Counted from the stretch's first letter, positions 31,331-43,975 are shown. The stretch is DNA of 64,000 nucleotides from Typhlomys cinereus (GCA_023101885.1 JALPQD010000410.1:342142-406141); one strand, 5' to 3'. Program-made: numbers and translations. The notes: generated by a model not told the origin, from the letters alone.

Positions 31331-31347
31331 GTAGGATGGTCATTTTT

Positions 31348-31497
31348 ATGATATTGATTCTGCCAATCCAGGAACATGGGAGGTCTTTCCATCTTCTGAT
31401 GTCTTCTGCAATTTCTTTCTTTAGGGTTTTAAAGTTTTCATTGTAAAGGTCTCTTACTTCCTTGATTAGGTTTATACCCAGGTATTTCATTTTTTTA
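31348..31497 (-). mobile_element. L1-2, ORF2 middle piece
   Basis: Short ORF2 stretch of L1-2 between the L1-3 and L1-1 insertions (frame reading [17 protein letters not shown] crosses into the next element). Ends in the left copy of the L1-1 target duplication. Confidence 0.88.
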
Positions 31498-32966
31498 TTG
31501 ATTTTTTTTATTTCTTCCACTCTTACAAAGTTGATAAGTACCCCATTCCCCTCCCTCCCTCCACCACTCCCTGGATCTCCTTATTCCCTCCCCCATTTTC
31601 CCTTTCCTTTCCCTCCTCCTTCCCTTTTCCCAGTGCCCCCCCCCCATTCCTGGAGCATCCTTTAGTGTGCATGTCAAACTTCCTTCTGGGTCCTCCTCTT
31701 TGATGAAGTATAAGGACTCAGTGGCATTGCCTAGAGCTTTTTTTGTTGTTGTTGTTCACCTTTAGTATAGGGACATTATTGTGGCTGTTAACCCCTTGCC
31801 TCTAAGAATCCTAGTGCCTGTGATCCATGCTAGATTTTGGGGGTTCAATGATATGTTGGTAATTGTGCAGGTCATGCAAAGTCCTATTATGATTACTTTG
31901 ACCCTAACTTGTATGGAGTATCTTGCAAATCATTGCTCCTCCCCATCTTTAGGCTCTTACAATCTTACTGCCCCCTCTTCCACAAATTTCCCTGAGCTTT
32001 AGGATGGGGAGAGATTAGGATGGCCTGGTTTCAGGGGGTTGATGTAGAGTCTCTGATTTTCTGAATTATGGTTCTTTGATTTTTTTTTTTCAGTTTTGCT
32101 GCTCCTGCACTACTCTTGGCTCCATCCTGATGGGTATTGGATATCAACCCCTGGCCAGAGATAAAATGCTGTTAAAATAGAGTCTTACTATAACAGCAGA
32201 TTCAAAGGTAGATGGAATAAGAGTATGAGACCGCCGTGGGGGGGGTCAGTCTGCCATTTGCAGAATGGTTATCTTCTATCCGTGAGACTCTATGCCCTAC
32301 CTTTCTGGTGGGATCATACCCCCTCAGACACAAGTGACCAGTAAGGAGAGTCTGCGAGCCCAACCAGATGTCTCATTACTTACTTTCAGCCCTTGATGGT
32401 GGCCTATTTTCTCTGCTGTAGCATGATCTCCTCTCTCCTTTTTTCTGGTGGTGCCCTCCTTTCCCTTCCGTCCCTGCTTATAATCTTTGCAATTACTGTA
32501 GGTATTACAGAGATTTATCTTTGAGTGTTGTCACTAAGTGGGTTTGGTATGAGGATGCACCTAATTAGGAAGTATATGGGTGCTTAATTTTCTGTGTCTG
32601 GGATACTTCACTTCATATAATTTTTTCTAATTCCATCCATTTCCTGGCAAATTTCATTAATTCATCGTTTTTGATGGCTGAATAGTATTCCATTATATAA
32701 ATGTACCACATTTTCCTTATCCACTCGTCTACTATTGGGAATTTGGGTTGAGTCCATGACTTTGCTATTGTAAACAGTGCTGCTATAAACATGGCCATGC
32801 TTGTGCTATTGAGGTGAATTTTTGCTATATAGTGGATTATTCGCAATAGTGGAATAGCAGGGTCATATGGCATTTCAATCTTTAATTTCTTTAAGAATCT
32901 CCAGACATCTCGCCAGAGTAGCTGTATGAGCTTGCATTCCCACCAGCAATGTAGGAGAGTTCCCTT
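31498..32966 (-). mobile_element. L1-4, 5'-truncated, probably in the poly(A) tail of L1-1
   Basis: Full 3' UTR with T-run at 31500-31510 and ORF2 C-terminus (stop near 32552; frame reading [12 protein letters not shown] ends about 32870). It stops at 32966, at the T-run TTTTTTTTTTATT, like the TTTTTTTATT at 31490. This fits insertion into the A-tail of L1-1. Confidence 0.8.
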
Positions 32967-33977
32967 CTTTTTTTTTTATTAAAAATGTAATTATACATTT
33001 TAAAATTTTTTACTAGTTCCCTCCCTCCCCCCTCCTCCCCCCGAACCCCCTCCTCCACCTCCTCTCTCTCCCCATCCCCCAGTGCCTCCCCCCCAATTCC
33101 CAGAGAGTCCTTTATTGTGTACGCCTGACTCTCCACTGGGTCCTCCTCTCCGATGACATATAAGGACCCAGTGGCATTTCCATAAGCCCTTTCTCTTGTT
33201 CCCCATTCCCCTTAAGCATAGGAGCACTACTATGGCTGTCAATCCCTTGCCTCCAGGGATCTCGGTGCCCTTAACAGATGCTAGACTTTATGAGGGCAAC
33301 AGTGCGCTGGACATTGCGCAGGGCATGCAAAGTCCCATTATGATTGCTTTGGCCCCAACTATTGTTGAGAATCTTGCAAATCGTTGTTCCTCCCATCCTT
33401 TTGCTCTTACAATCTTACCGCCCCCTCTTCCGCAAATGTCCCTGAGCTCCAGGATAGGGAGATATTAGGCTGGCCTAGTTCTATGTGATTGATATAGAGT
33501 CTCTGAAGTTCTGGATTGTGGTTTGTTGATTTTCTTTTGCAGTTTTGCTGATCCTGCAATGCCTTTCACTCCATCCTGCTGGGCATTGTATGTCACCCCC
33601 TGGCCAGAGACAAAAAGCTGTTAAACTAGAGTCTTGTTATAATAGCACATTCAAGGGTAGATGTAATAAAAGTAGGAAACCTTGGTGAGGGAGGGGTCCA
33701 TCACCCATTTGCAAAATGATTACTTTTTATCTGCTAGACTATATGCCCTCCCCTTCTGGTGAGATCAGGAAAGAACGTCTGTGAACTTAACCAGGTTTCT
33801 CATTACTTACTTGCAGACCTTGATGGAGGCCTATTTTCTCTGCTGTAACATGGTCCCCTCTCTCCTTGTTTCTGGTGTGGCCCTCCTACCCCATCTCTCT
33901 TGTTCATAATCCTTGCAATTACTGTGTTATATAGGTTTACTTTTGAGTGTCTCAATGTGGGCTGGGTGAGTTTGGTA

Positions 33978-36900
33978 CTAGGAGCCACCTATTAGGGAGT
34001 ACATACGGCGCTTAATTTTCTGGGTTTGGGATACTTCACTTAATATAATTGTTTCTAATGACATCCATTTCCCAGCAAATTCCAGTAATTCATCATTTTT
34101 GATGGGTGAGTAGTACTCCATTGTATAGATGTACCACAGTTTCCTTATCCACTCGTCAACTGTTGGACATTTAGGTTGATTCCATGACTTTGCTATTGTA
34201 AACAGTGCTGCTATGAACATGGTCGAGCTTGTGCTATCGAGGCGAACCTCTGCTGCATGGGGGGTTATTCCCAAAAGTGGGATAGCAGGGTCATATGGCA
34301 TTTCAATCTTTTAATTTCTTTAAGAATCTCCAGACGGCTCGCCAGAGTGGCTGTATGAGCCTGCATTCCCACCAGCAATGTAGGAGAGTTCCCCTCTCTC
34401 CACATCCTCTCCAGCATTTGTCATTGTTTGTATTGTGGATTTTTGCCATCCTGACCGGAGTGAGATGATATCTCAGGGAAGTTTTGATTTGCATTTCCCT
34501 GATGGCGAAGGAAGTGGAGCATTTTTTAAGATATTTGTTAGACATTTTAATTTCATCCCTGGTAAAATTTCTTTTAAGTTCCAGGACCCATTTTTTAATT
34601 GGGCCATTGTTTTCCTTGGAGTTTAGTTTTTTAAGTTCTTTGTGCACTCTGGACAGTAGAGCTCTGTCAGATATGTGGTTAGTGAAGATTTTCTCCCATT
34701 ATGTGGGTTGCCTTTGAGCTCATGTTACAGTCTCTTTATCTGAACAGAAGCTCTTTAATTTCACAAGATCCCAACTGTTGAGAGTTGGTAGCAGTGACTG
34801 TGCCATTGGATGTCTGTTTAGGAACTGTTGGCCTAGCCCAATCAGCTCGAGGGAGTTCCCTATCCTTTCAACTATAGTTTTTAAAGCCTCTGGCCTTAAA
34901 TCAAGGTCCTTGATCCGTTTGGAATTAAGTCTTGTACATGGTGACAAGTATGGGTCCAGCTTTAATCTTCTGCATGTGGAGATCCAGTTTTGCCAGCACC
35001 ATTTGTTGAAGATGCTGTTCTTTTTCCATTGGATTCTTTGGGCCCCTTAGTCAAAGACCAAATGGCTGTATTTATGTGGGCTTATATCTGGGTCTTCAAT
35101 CCTTATCCATTGATCTGTGTGTCTATTTTGGAGCCAGTACCAGGCAGTTTTTATAACTATGGATTTGTAGTATAGACTAAGGTTTGGTATGGTGATACCT
35201 CCAGCAGTGTTTTTGTTACTCAGGATTGTCTTTGCTATCCTGGGTCTTTTGTGCCGCCATATGAATTTTGAGATTATTTGGTCAACTTCTTTAAAGAATT
35301 GCTTTGGGATTTTAATTGGTATAGCATTGAATTTGTATATTGCCTTTGGTAGGATGGTCATTTTTACGATGTTGATTCTACCAATCCGGGAACATGGGAG
35401 GTCTTTCCACTTTCTGGTGTCTTCTGCTATTTCTTTCTTTAGGGTTTTAAAGTTTTCATTGTAAAGGTCTTTTACCTCCTTGGTTAGGTTTATACCAAGG
35501 TATTTCATTTTTTTAGGGGCTATAGTAAATGGGATTGTTTCTCTCAAGGCTTTTTCACTTCTTTCATTCTGGGCATATAGGAAGGCCTCTGATTTTTGCA
35601 CATTTATTTTGTATCCTGCCACCCTGCTGAACTTCTCAATTAGTTCCAGGAGCTTCCTGGTGGAGTTTTTGGGATCCCTCAGGTAGAAGATCATGTCATC
35701 TGCAAATAGGGATAGCTTGACTTCTTCCTTGCCGATTTGAATCCCTCTTATGTCCCTTTCTTGTCTTATGGCTTCAGCTAAGACTTCAAGTACAATATTG
35801 AATAGAAGTGGTGAGAGTGGACAGCCTTGTCTAGTTCCTGATCGAAGTGGGAATGCTTCCAATTGTTCCCCATTGAGCATAATCCTTGCTGTGGGCTTGT
35901 TGTATACAGCTTTTATTATATTGATAAAGGTTCCTTTCATTCCTACAGTCTCTAGCGTTTTGATCATAAAAGGCTGTTGGATTTTTCAAAGGCTTTTTCT
36001 GCATCTATCGAGAGTATCATGTGGTCTTGGACTTTGGACTGGTTTACATGATGAATTACATTTATTGATTTGCGTATGTTGAACCAACCTTGTGTGCCGG
36101 GGATGAAGCCTACTTGGTCTCTGTGAATGATCTTTTTGATATGTTTTTGAATCCGATTTGCTAAGACTTTGTTGAGAATCTTTGCATCTGTGTTCATCAG
36201 AGAGATTGGCCTATAGTTTTCTTTTTTAAGTGAATCTTTATTAGGTTTTGGGATTAAGATGATATTAGCTTCATAGAAGGAATTTGGTAGTGTTCCTTCC
36301 TTTGCTATTTGATGGAACAGTTTAAGGAGTATTGGTGTTATTAACTCCTTAAATGTCTGGTAGAATTCTGTGCTGAATCCATCTGGTGCAGGACATTTTT
36401 TGGTGGGAAGATTCGAGATTACATCTTCAATTTCCTTGTATGTTATAGGACTATTTAAATAATTCACAACTTCCTGATTCAATTTAGGTAGGTTGTGTTT
36501 ACTTAGAAATTCATCCATCTCTTTTGTGTTGTCAAACTTCACAGAGTATAACTTTTTGAAATATGATGTTATAATTCTCTGGATTTCTTGGGTATCCGTA
36601 GTGATAACTCCATGTTCATTTCTAATTTTGTTAATTTGGGTTTTCTCTCTCCTGCTTTTGGTTAATTTAGCTAGGGGTGTATCAATCTTATTGATTTTTT
36701 CAAAGAACCAGCTTTTTGACTGGTTGATTTTTTCTATCGTTTTCTTAATCTCGATTTCAGATATTTCTCCCCTTATTTTGATAATCTCCTCTCTTCTATT
36801 ACTTTTGGGATCAGATTGCTCTAGTTTTTCTAAAGCTTTAAGCTGCATTGTTAAGTTGTTTATTTCTGATGTTTCCATTTTTTTGATGTAGGCATTAAGA

Positions 36901-37802
36901 GCTATGAACTTACCTCGTAGAACAGCTTTCATTGTGTCCCAGAGATTTTGGTAAGTTGTATTTTCATTATCATTCACTTTCAGGAAATCTTGAATTTCCT
37001 TTTTAATTTCTTCCTGAATCCAGTTCTCATTCAGCATCATATTGTTAAGTTTCCAAGAGTTAGTGTATTTTCTCTTCTTTGATGTGTTGTGGATGTCCAG
37101 CGTTAGTCCATGGTGGTCTGATAGGGCACAGGTTAGAATTTCAACTTTTTTGAATATGTGTAGATTCGTTTTGTGGCCCAGTATGTGATCTATTTTGGAG
37201 AAAGTTCCGTGTGCTGCTGAGAAAAATGTGTATTCTTTGGTACGTGGGTGAAAAGTTCGATAGAGATCTGTAAGGTCCATTTCTTTCAGGTTTTGATTAA
37301 GTTCCAAAGTGTCTCTGTTAAGCTTTTGACCTGTTGATCTATCCCATGTTGAGAGGGCGGTGTTGAAGTCCCCAAGAATTATCGTTTGGGGGTTGATTTC
37401 TTGCTTTAGACACTGTAGGGTTTTCTTAATGAATGTGGAGGGGCCCGTATTGGGTGCATGTATGTTCAGTATTGTGAAGTCTTCCTGGTGAATTGTACCT
37501 GTGACTAAAATGTAGTATCCATCCGTGTCTCTTATAATTTTCTTTGGTTTGAAGTCCACTTTGTCTGATAACATAATGGCTACCCCTGCCTGTTTTCTGC
37601 TTCCATTTGCTTGTAGAATTGTTGACCAGCCTTTTATTTTTAGAGCGTGCCTATCTTTTGTGGTGAGATGGGTTTCCTGCAGGCAGCAGATTGATGGATT
37701 GTGATTTTTAATCCAAGTTTGTAATCTGTGTCTCTTGATCAGTGAATTAATTCCATTAACATTTAGTGTTATAATGGAGAAACTATTTTTAATTCTAGAC
37801 AT
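33978..37802 (-). pseudogene. L1 ORF2 (endonuclease and reverse transcriptase), broken
   Basis: ORF2p nicks target DNA and reverse-transcribes L1 RNA there. Length about 1,275 codons, normal for L1. The N-terminus ([20 protein letters not shown], then CCLQETHLT) is the endonuclease; the reverse transcriptase has [15 protein letters not shown] and FADD (near 35700); the C-terminal Cys motif CX3CX7HX4C is present ([18 protein letters not shown]). Lesions: one base lost near 35982 and one gained in an A-run near 34310, plus stops TAA 35047-35049, TGA 34720-34722 and TAA 34699-34701. Translation would stop just after AEKAFEK, before the FADD motif. Confidence 0.95.
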
Positions 37803-37852
37803 TTATTATGTTTAGTAGTTTTTATAAGTATATTGCTTCGCTTTTAATGGTG

Positions 37853-38916
37853 TTATATTTGCCTTCTGTTCTCCTGGATATGCCTGTTTTTTTCTTCACG
37901 CTTGAGTATCATTTCTAGCATTTTTTGAAGGCCTGGTTTGGTGGACGTGTATCCCTTCAAGTTGTCTTTGTGCTGGAAAGTTTTTCTTTCTCCCTCGATC
38001 ATGACTGATAGTTTTGCAGGTAAATCAGCCTGGGTTGACATTTTTGCTCATAAAATACTTGAAGTATGTCTCTCCAAGCTCTTCTTGCTTTTACCGTTTC
38101 GACTGAGAAGTCATTTGTTATTTTCATAGGTTTACCTTTAAAAGTGACTTGTTTTTTCTCCCTTGAAGCTCTCAGCACCAGTTCTTTGTCTTGAATGTGG
38201 AGTGTTTTAACTATTATTTGCCGTGGGGTGCTTCTGTTATGGTTGTATCTGTTTGGGGTGTGGAATGCCTCTTGTATATGGATGGGCCTGTCTTTTTTTA
38301 GATGAGGAAAGTTTTCCTTGATGATCGTTTGAAAAATTTCCTCAGGGGTGGTATTTTGAGATTCTTGCTCTGGTATTCCATGAATACGCATGTTAGGCTT
38401 CTTCAGGGTGTCCCATATCTCTTGGATATTTCTCTCAAGTATCTTTTTGGCTTTAACAACCTCTTCCATTGAGCTGGTTAGTACTCCCACTTTATCTTCA
38501 AGGTCTGAAATTCTGTTTTCTGCTTCGTTAGTTCTGTTGATAAGACTCTCTGTAGAGTTCTGGGTTGAAGATAACTTGTCTTGTAGCTCAGTTTTAAACT
38601 CTGCTTGAGTCTGTTTTAACTGCTCTATGCCAGTTTTTGTTTCTTGCACTGTTTTTCCCAACTCCTCCAAATGTCTGTTGTGTTCCTCTTCAAAGCGATT
38701 GATTCGATTATGTAATTCCTCCCTGATTTCCTCTTTCATAGTATTGAACATGGTAATGATCATATTTTGAAAGTCGTTATCCTGAGTCCGGCTTTCTTGG
38801 CCTTTTTCCCCAGGTTTGTTCTGGTTGGAGTCTAACATTATGGGATTAATTTCTTCAGTGGGAAATTTGTTTACTTGAGTGTTCCTTCTCATGGATTTGC
38901 ACTTTGACTTTGGCAT
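37853..38916 (-). pseudogene. L1 ORF1 (RNA-binding chaperone), one frameshift
   Basis: ORF1p trimerises and coats L1 RNA. The start ATG (38916) opens a Lys-rich N-terminus (MPKSKCKSMRRN), a long coiled coil (roughly residues 60-155, Glu/Gln-rich), an RRM-like region (MRIHGIPEQES) and the C-terminal domain (ARRAWRDILQVF). Near 38016-38030 one base is missing compared with the L1-2 copy, shifting out of frame at residue about 300; the true end (PGLQKMLEMILKREEKN) is in another frame to 37853. About 354 codons in all. Confidence 0.93.
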
Positions 38917-39328
38917 TGTCGTTTTAACTCTTAAGATCTTTCAATTTCACTAAACTGAATTATTTGGCCTGGGGTTCTGGGGGTGGGCAGGGACAGAGCT
39001 TACCTAGGTCACGGGTGAGGCCCGGCTGAACCGTGCACGCGTCCGGACCGGCGGAGCGGGGTGGGGAATGGGAGGATGGGGACGACGGCATGGAGCTAGT
39101 TAACCCAAGGGCAGCGGGGCGGGACCCGGGTGCAGGGGGAGGTCCTCCTCGTCCCTCGGCCCTGCGCGCGCGGCTCTGGCTGGATGTCGGGAGTCGGAGC
39201 CGGGTCCCTTTGGGCTGACCTGGGGTTCTGGTGGGCAGTGCGCGGCCGGGGCTTACCTAGAGTCGTGGGGTGAGGCCCGACTGGACTGCGCGCGCGTCCC
39301 GACCAGGGGAGCGGGGTAGGGTGAAAGG
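38917..39328 (-). promoter_or_regulatory. L1-1 5' UTR promoter with tandem monomers
   Basis: CpG- and G/C-rich. The block at 38968 (CCTGGGGTTCTGGGGGTGGG ... GCTTACCTAG ... CGGAGCGGGG) recurs at 39219 (CCTGGGGTTCTGGTGGGCAG ... GCTTACCTAG ... GGAGCGGGG). This gives one ~250 base unit and a truncated second one. Monomeric 5' UTRs are known from murid L1s, where they drive transcription. Confidence 0.8.
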
Positions 39329-39345
39329 GGCATTTCATTTTTTTA

Positions 39346-41566
39346 GGGGCTATAGTAAATGGAATTGTTTCTCTTAGGGCTTTTTCACTTCTTTTATTCT
39401 GGACATATAGGAGTCCCACTGGTTTTTGCACATTTATTTTGTATCCTGCCACCAGCTGAACTTCTGTATTAGTTCTAGGAGTTTCCTGGTGGAGTTTTTG
39501 GGATCACTCAGGTATACAATCTTGTCATCTGCAAATAGAGATAACTTGACTTCTTCCTTGCCCATTTGAATCCCTTTTATGTCCCTTTCGTGTCTTATGG
39601 ACTCAGCTAAGACTTCAAGTACAATATTGAATAGAAGTGGTGAGAGTGGACAGCCTTGTCTAGTTCCTGATTGAAGCGGGAGTGCTTCAAGTTTTTCCCC
39701 ATTGAGTATAATCCTTGCTGTTGGCTTGTTGTATACAGCTTTTATTATATTGATAAGGTTCCTTCCATTCCAACTGTCTCTAGGGTTTTGATCATAAAAA
39801 GCTATTGAATCTTGTCAAAAGCTTTTTCTGCATCTATCAAGAGTATCATGTGGTCTTAGATTTTGGACTTACATTTATTGATTTGCATATGTTGAACCAA
39901 CCTTGTGTGCCTGGGATAAAGCCTACTTGATACCTGTGAATGATCTTTTTGATATGTTTTTGAATCTGATTTGCTAAGACTTTGTTGAGAATCTTTGCAT
40001 CTGTGTTCATCAAAGAGATTGGCATATAGTTTTCTTTTTTAAGTGTATCTTTATTAGGTTTGGTGATTAGGATGACATTAGCTTCATAGAAAGAATTTGG
40101 TAGTGTTTTTTCCTTTGCTATTTGATGGAACAGTTTAAGGAGTATTGGTGTTATTAGCTCCTTAAATATCTGGTAGAACTCTGTGCTGAATCCATCTGGT
40201 CCAGGACATTTTTTTGGTGGGAAGATTCAACATTACTTCATCAATTTCCTCATATGTTATAGGACTATTTAAATAATTCAAAACTTCCTGATTCAATTTA
40301 GGTAAGTTGTGCTTACTTAGGAATTCATCCATTTCTTTTGTATTGTCAAACTTCACAGAGTATAAGTTTTTGAAATATAACATAATTCTCTGAATTTCTT
40401 GGGTATCGGTAGTGATAACTCCATTTTCATTTCTAATTTTGTTAATTTGGGTTTTCTCTCTCTTGCTTTTAGTTAATTTAGCTAAGGGTGTATCAATCTT
40501 ACTGATTTTTTCAAAGAACCAGTTGTATTGTTTTCCTTATCTCAATTTGGGATATTTCTCCCCTGATTTTGCTAATCCCTTCTCTTCTACTGCTTTTGGG
40601 ATCAGATTGCTCTAGTGTCTCTAAAGCTTTGAGCTGCATTGTTAAATTATTTATACATGATGTTTCTATTTTTTATGTAGGCATTAGGAGCCATGAACTT
40701 ACCTCTTAGGCTAGCTTTCATTGTGTCCCAAAGAATTTTCATTATTGTTCACGTTCATGAAATCTTGAATTTCCTTTGTAATTTCTTCCTGAATTCAATT
40801 CTCATTCAGCATTATAGTGTTTCGTTTCCAGGAGTTAGTGTATTTTCTGTTGTCTGTTGTGTTGCAGATGTCAAGCTTTAGACCATGGTTGTCTGATAGG
40901 GTACCGGCTAGAATTTCAACTTTCCTGTATATGTGGAGATTCGTTTTGTGGCCCAATATGTGGTCTATTTTGGAGAAAGTTCTGTGTGCTGCTGAGAAAA
41001 ATGTGTATTCTTTGGTGCGTGGATGAAAAGTTCGATAGAGATCTGTAAGATCCATTTCAGTAAGAGTTTAAGTTCCAACGTGTCTCTGTTAAGTTTTTTA
41101 TCTGTTGATCTATCCTATGTTGAGAGGGCAGTGTTGAAATCCCCAAGAATTATCGATTGGGGGTTGATTTCTCACTTTAGACGTTGTAGGGTTTGCTTAA
41201 TAAATGTGAAGGAGCCTGTATTAGGTGCATATATGTTCAGTATTGTGAAGTCTTCCTGGTGAATTGTACCAGTGACTAGACTGTAGTATCCATCTGTGTC
41301 TCTTATGATTTTTTTTGGTTTGAAGTCCACTTTGTGCGATAGCATAATGGCTACCCCTACCTGTTCCTGGTTCCATTAGCTTGCAGAATTTTGGACTAGC
41401 CTTTTATTTTTAGGATGTGCCTGTCTTTTGTGGTGAGATGTGATTCCTGAAAGCAGCAAATGGATGGGTTGTGATTTTTAATTCAAATTTGTAATCTATG
41501 TCTCTTGATTGGTGAGTTAATTCCATTGACATTTAATGTTATAATGGAGAAATTATTTTTAATTCC
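39346..41566 (-). pseudogene. L1-2 ORF2, N-terminal two thirds, degraded
   Basis: Continues L1-2 after the L1-1 insertion. Recognisable parts include [17 protein letters not shown] near 39430, [17 protein letters not shown] near 40330 and the endonuclease piece [20 protein letters not shown] near 41030. Many stops, frameshifts and small deletions make it clearly older than L1-1. Confidence 0.88.
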
Positions 41567-41599
41567 ATACTTTTTTATGTTTAGTGGCTTTTTAAAGTG

Positions 41600-41729
41600 T
41601 ATTTTGCTTTTAGATTTTGGTGGTATTATACTTCCTTTCTGTCCTCCTGGATACACTCATTTTTTTCTTCAAACTTGAGTATCACTTCTAGCATTTTTTT
41701 TTATTCAATTGTGCATGTATGCGTGTGTA

Positions 41730-41771
<42 letters not shown>

Positions 41772-42960
41772 ACCACGGACGAATTCAGGAACCACCATGG
41801 ATGCCTCCACCTCCTTGTGTACTCTGCCCCGGGATTCACAGGCTCTGCCCTACCAGGACCAGAAACGCAGGCCACCCCCGCTTCCACCTGGCGTCTATAC
41901 TAGGATCAGAACTCGGGACCTTCCACCTGCAAGGCAGAGGCTTAACCCCTGAGCCACCGCTCCAGCCCACTTCTAGCATTTTTTGAAGGCCTGGTTTGGT
42001 AGACATGTAAGCCTTCAAGTTGTCTTTGTGCTGGAAAACTTTTCTTTCTCCCTTGATCATGACGGATAGTTTTGCTGGGTATATCAGCCTTGTTTGACAT
42101 TTTTGCTCATTCAATACTTGAAGTACGTCTCTCCAGGCTCTTCTTGCTTTTATTGTTTCCATTGAGAAGTCATTTGTTATTTTAATAGGTTTACCTTTAA
42201 AAGTAACTTTTTTTTTCCCTTGAAGCTCTCAGCACCTTTTCTTTGTCTTGAGTGTGGAGTGTTTTGACTATTATTTGCCATGGCGAGTTTCTATTTTGGT
42301 CATATCTGTTTGGGGTCATATCTGTTTGTATTTGGATGGGCCTCTCATTCTTTATGTGAGGGAAGTTTTCATTTATGATAATTTGAAAAATTTCCTCAGG
42401 TGTGGTATTTTGGGATTCTTGCTCTGGTATTCCATGAATGTGCATTTTAGGCTTCTTCAGGGTGTCCCATAACTCTTGAATATTTCTCTCAAGTATCTTT
42501 TTGGCTTTAATTACCTCTTCCATTGAGCTGGTTAATATTTCCACTTTGTCTTCAAAATCTGAAATGCTTCATTAGTTCTGCTGATAAGACTCTCTGTTGA
42601 GTTCTGGGTTGAAGATAACTTGTCTTTTATTTCAATTTTAAACTCTGCTTGAGGCTGTTTTAACTGCTCTATGCCTGTTTTTGTTTCTTGAACTGTTTTT
42701 CTCAACTCTTCCAAGTGTCTGTTGTCTTCCTGTTCAAAGTGGTTGATGCGGTTATTTAACTCCTTTCGGATTTCCTCTTTCATGGTATTAATCATAGTAA
42801 TGATCATGCTTTGAAAGTCATTATCTTGGGCCTGGGTTTCTTGGCTATTTTCTGTGAATTTGTTCTGATTGGAATCTATCATTGTGGGGTTAATTCTTTC
42901 CATGGGAGATTTGTTTTCTTGGGTTTCATTTTTCATGAATCTGTCCTTTGACTTGGGCAT
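41600..42960 (-). pseudogene. L1-2 ORF1, degraded, split by a SINE
   Basis: Starts at 42960 (MPKSKDRFMKNETQENK), with coiled-coil and RRM-like parts (MHIHGIPEQESQNTTPEE) in shifted frames, a deletion near 42245 and 42310, then the C-terminal domain to about 41985. A SINE separates off the last codons (41600-41699). Confidence 0.88.
41700..41967 (-). repeat. B2-like SINE with (TG)n, copy 5, inside L1-2
   Basis: Same young family, with (TG)n at 41737-41769. Flanked by a perfect 17 bp duplication CACTTCTAGCATTTTTT (41683-41699 and 41968-41984) of L1-2 ORF1 sequence. Confidence 0.93.
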
Positions 42961-43687
42961 TGTTTTGTCTCTTAAGACCTTTCAGTTTCTGTGTGTTTTT
43001 GACTGAACTAAATTAATTGGTATTTCTACTCTTGGGGAGTTATTACTAGTGTTTGCCTTGAAGTTGGGTACGTTTGTCTTTTATTGTTATTTCCTGGTTG
43101 GAGGTATTAGACTGTTAGTACATCAATTAAAACAGGTTTAGTAAACAGGAGATGAATATTAGTATGGTAGTACGCTTTTATGATTTAGTATCTTGATGAT
43201 ATGTGAGGGTGAGTGGTATAGTCCCTGAAGTTTTATATGGTTTGGGAGTGGCTGTATGGAAAAGTTAATCTACAGCAATTGATAATTGAAAGGAACAGGA
43301 TGTTAAAAAGGGATTTACTTATCTTTGGGCTGGATGTGAAGAATTTCTCTCATGTGATAGGATGATTTTGAGGACTTCAGGTGTATGGTGTTTGTCCCCT
43401 AGAGCTTTGCTTAGGTTTTCTTTGGACTCAGTTGAATTCTGAGGAGCAGTGTGTTCTCCCTGGACCTGGAGCAAGTAGGTGGGTGGGCGGGCGGACCGGG
43501 AAGAGGGGCTGGGGGCGAGCTGGTGGTGCACTTCACCTGGGACCTGGGGTGTGGCCTAGAGGCCCACCCAAGCCTGGGGCAGCCTGGATACTGCTCAGGC
43601 TGGCTGGTGGGAGGAGCTGGGAGGAACTGGTGGGACTTACCTGAGACGCAGGGTGACCAGGAGCGGGCAGGTGAACTGGGAAGAGGA
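42961..43687 (-). promoter_or_regulatory. L1-2 5' UTR
   Basis: Upstream of the ORF1 start: about 450 bases of A/T-rich sequence, then a G-rich block (43440-43685) where ACCTGGGACCTGGGGTG and TTACCTGAGACGCAGGGTG mark related units, matching the GCTTACCTAG part of the L1-1 monomers loosely. The end abuts A-rich SINE-tail-like sequence. Confidence 0.65.
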
Positions 43688-43852
43688 ATAAATAAAATTT
43701 AAAAGTATACTTAAAAAAAAAAAGAAAAGTAAAACTTAGCCTAAAATCCATTTTGTGTCAATGTTGGTGTATCTCTGCAGTCTCTGACTTATAAGAGTTC
43801 AACTTAATGGTTTTGTCCCACTTCACAATGGGTTTATCAGGACACCTGTGCT

Positions 43853-43975
43853 GGCACATAACTGCAATCCCAGCATTCAATAGATAGAGGCAGGGGGATC
43901 AGGAGTTCAAGGTCAGCCTTGACTGCATAGTTAATTCAAGGTCAGGGTGTACTACATGAAACCCTGTTTCCAGTG
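43853..43975 (+). repeat. B1 SINE
   Basis: 7SL-derived pattern: ACTGCAATCCCAGCATTCAA, GAGGCAGGGGGATCAGGAGT, TCAAGGTCAGCCTTG. Degraded, without a clear A-tail. Confidence 0.75.

Larger units (their letters stand above)
32967..39328 (-). mobile_element. L1-1, full-length L1 (about 6.4 kb)
   Basis: Complete structure on the minus strand: 5' UTR with monomers (38917-39328), ORF1 (37853-38916), ~50 base spacer, ORF2 (33978-37802), ~1 kb 3' UTR with a G-rich tract (33010-33090) and A-rich end. The element, with L1-4 in its tail, is flanked by ATTTCATTTTTTTA at 31484-31497 and 39332-39345. Only a few lesions disrupt the genes, so it is fairly young but inactive. Confidence 0.95.

Noticed and set aside
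36493..36891. 132-codon plus-strand frame and several similar frames at 28-43 kb
   Set aside because: They are antisense shadows of L1 ORF2 and ORF1.
39033..39218. CpG-rich block as the promoter of a host gene
   Set aside because: It is the tandem-monomer 5' UTR of L1-1 and faces ORF1 on the minus strand.
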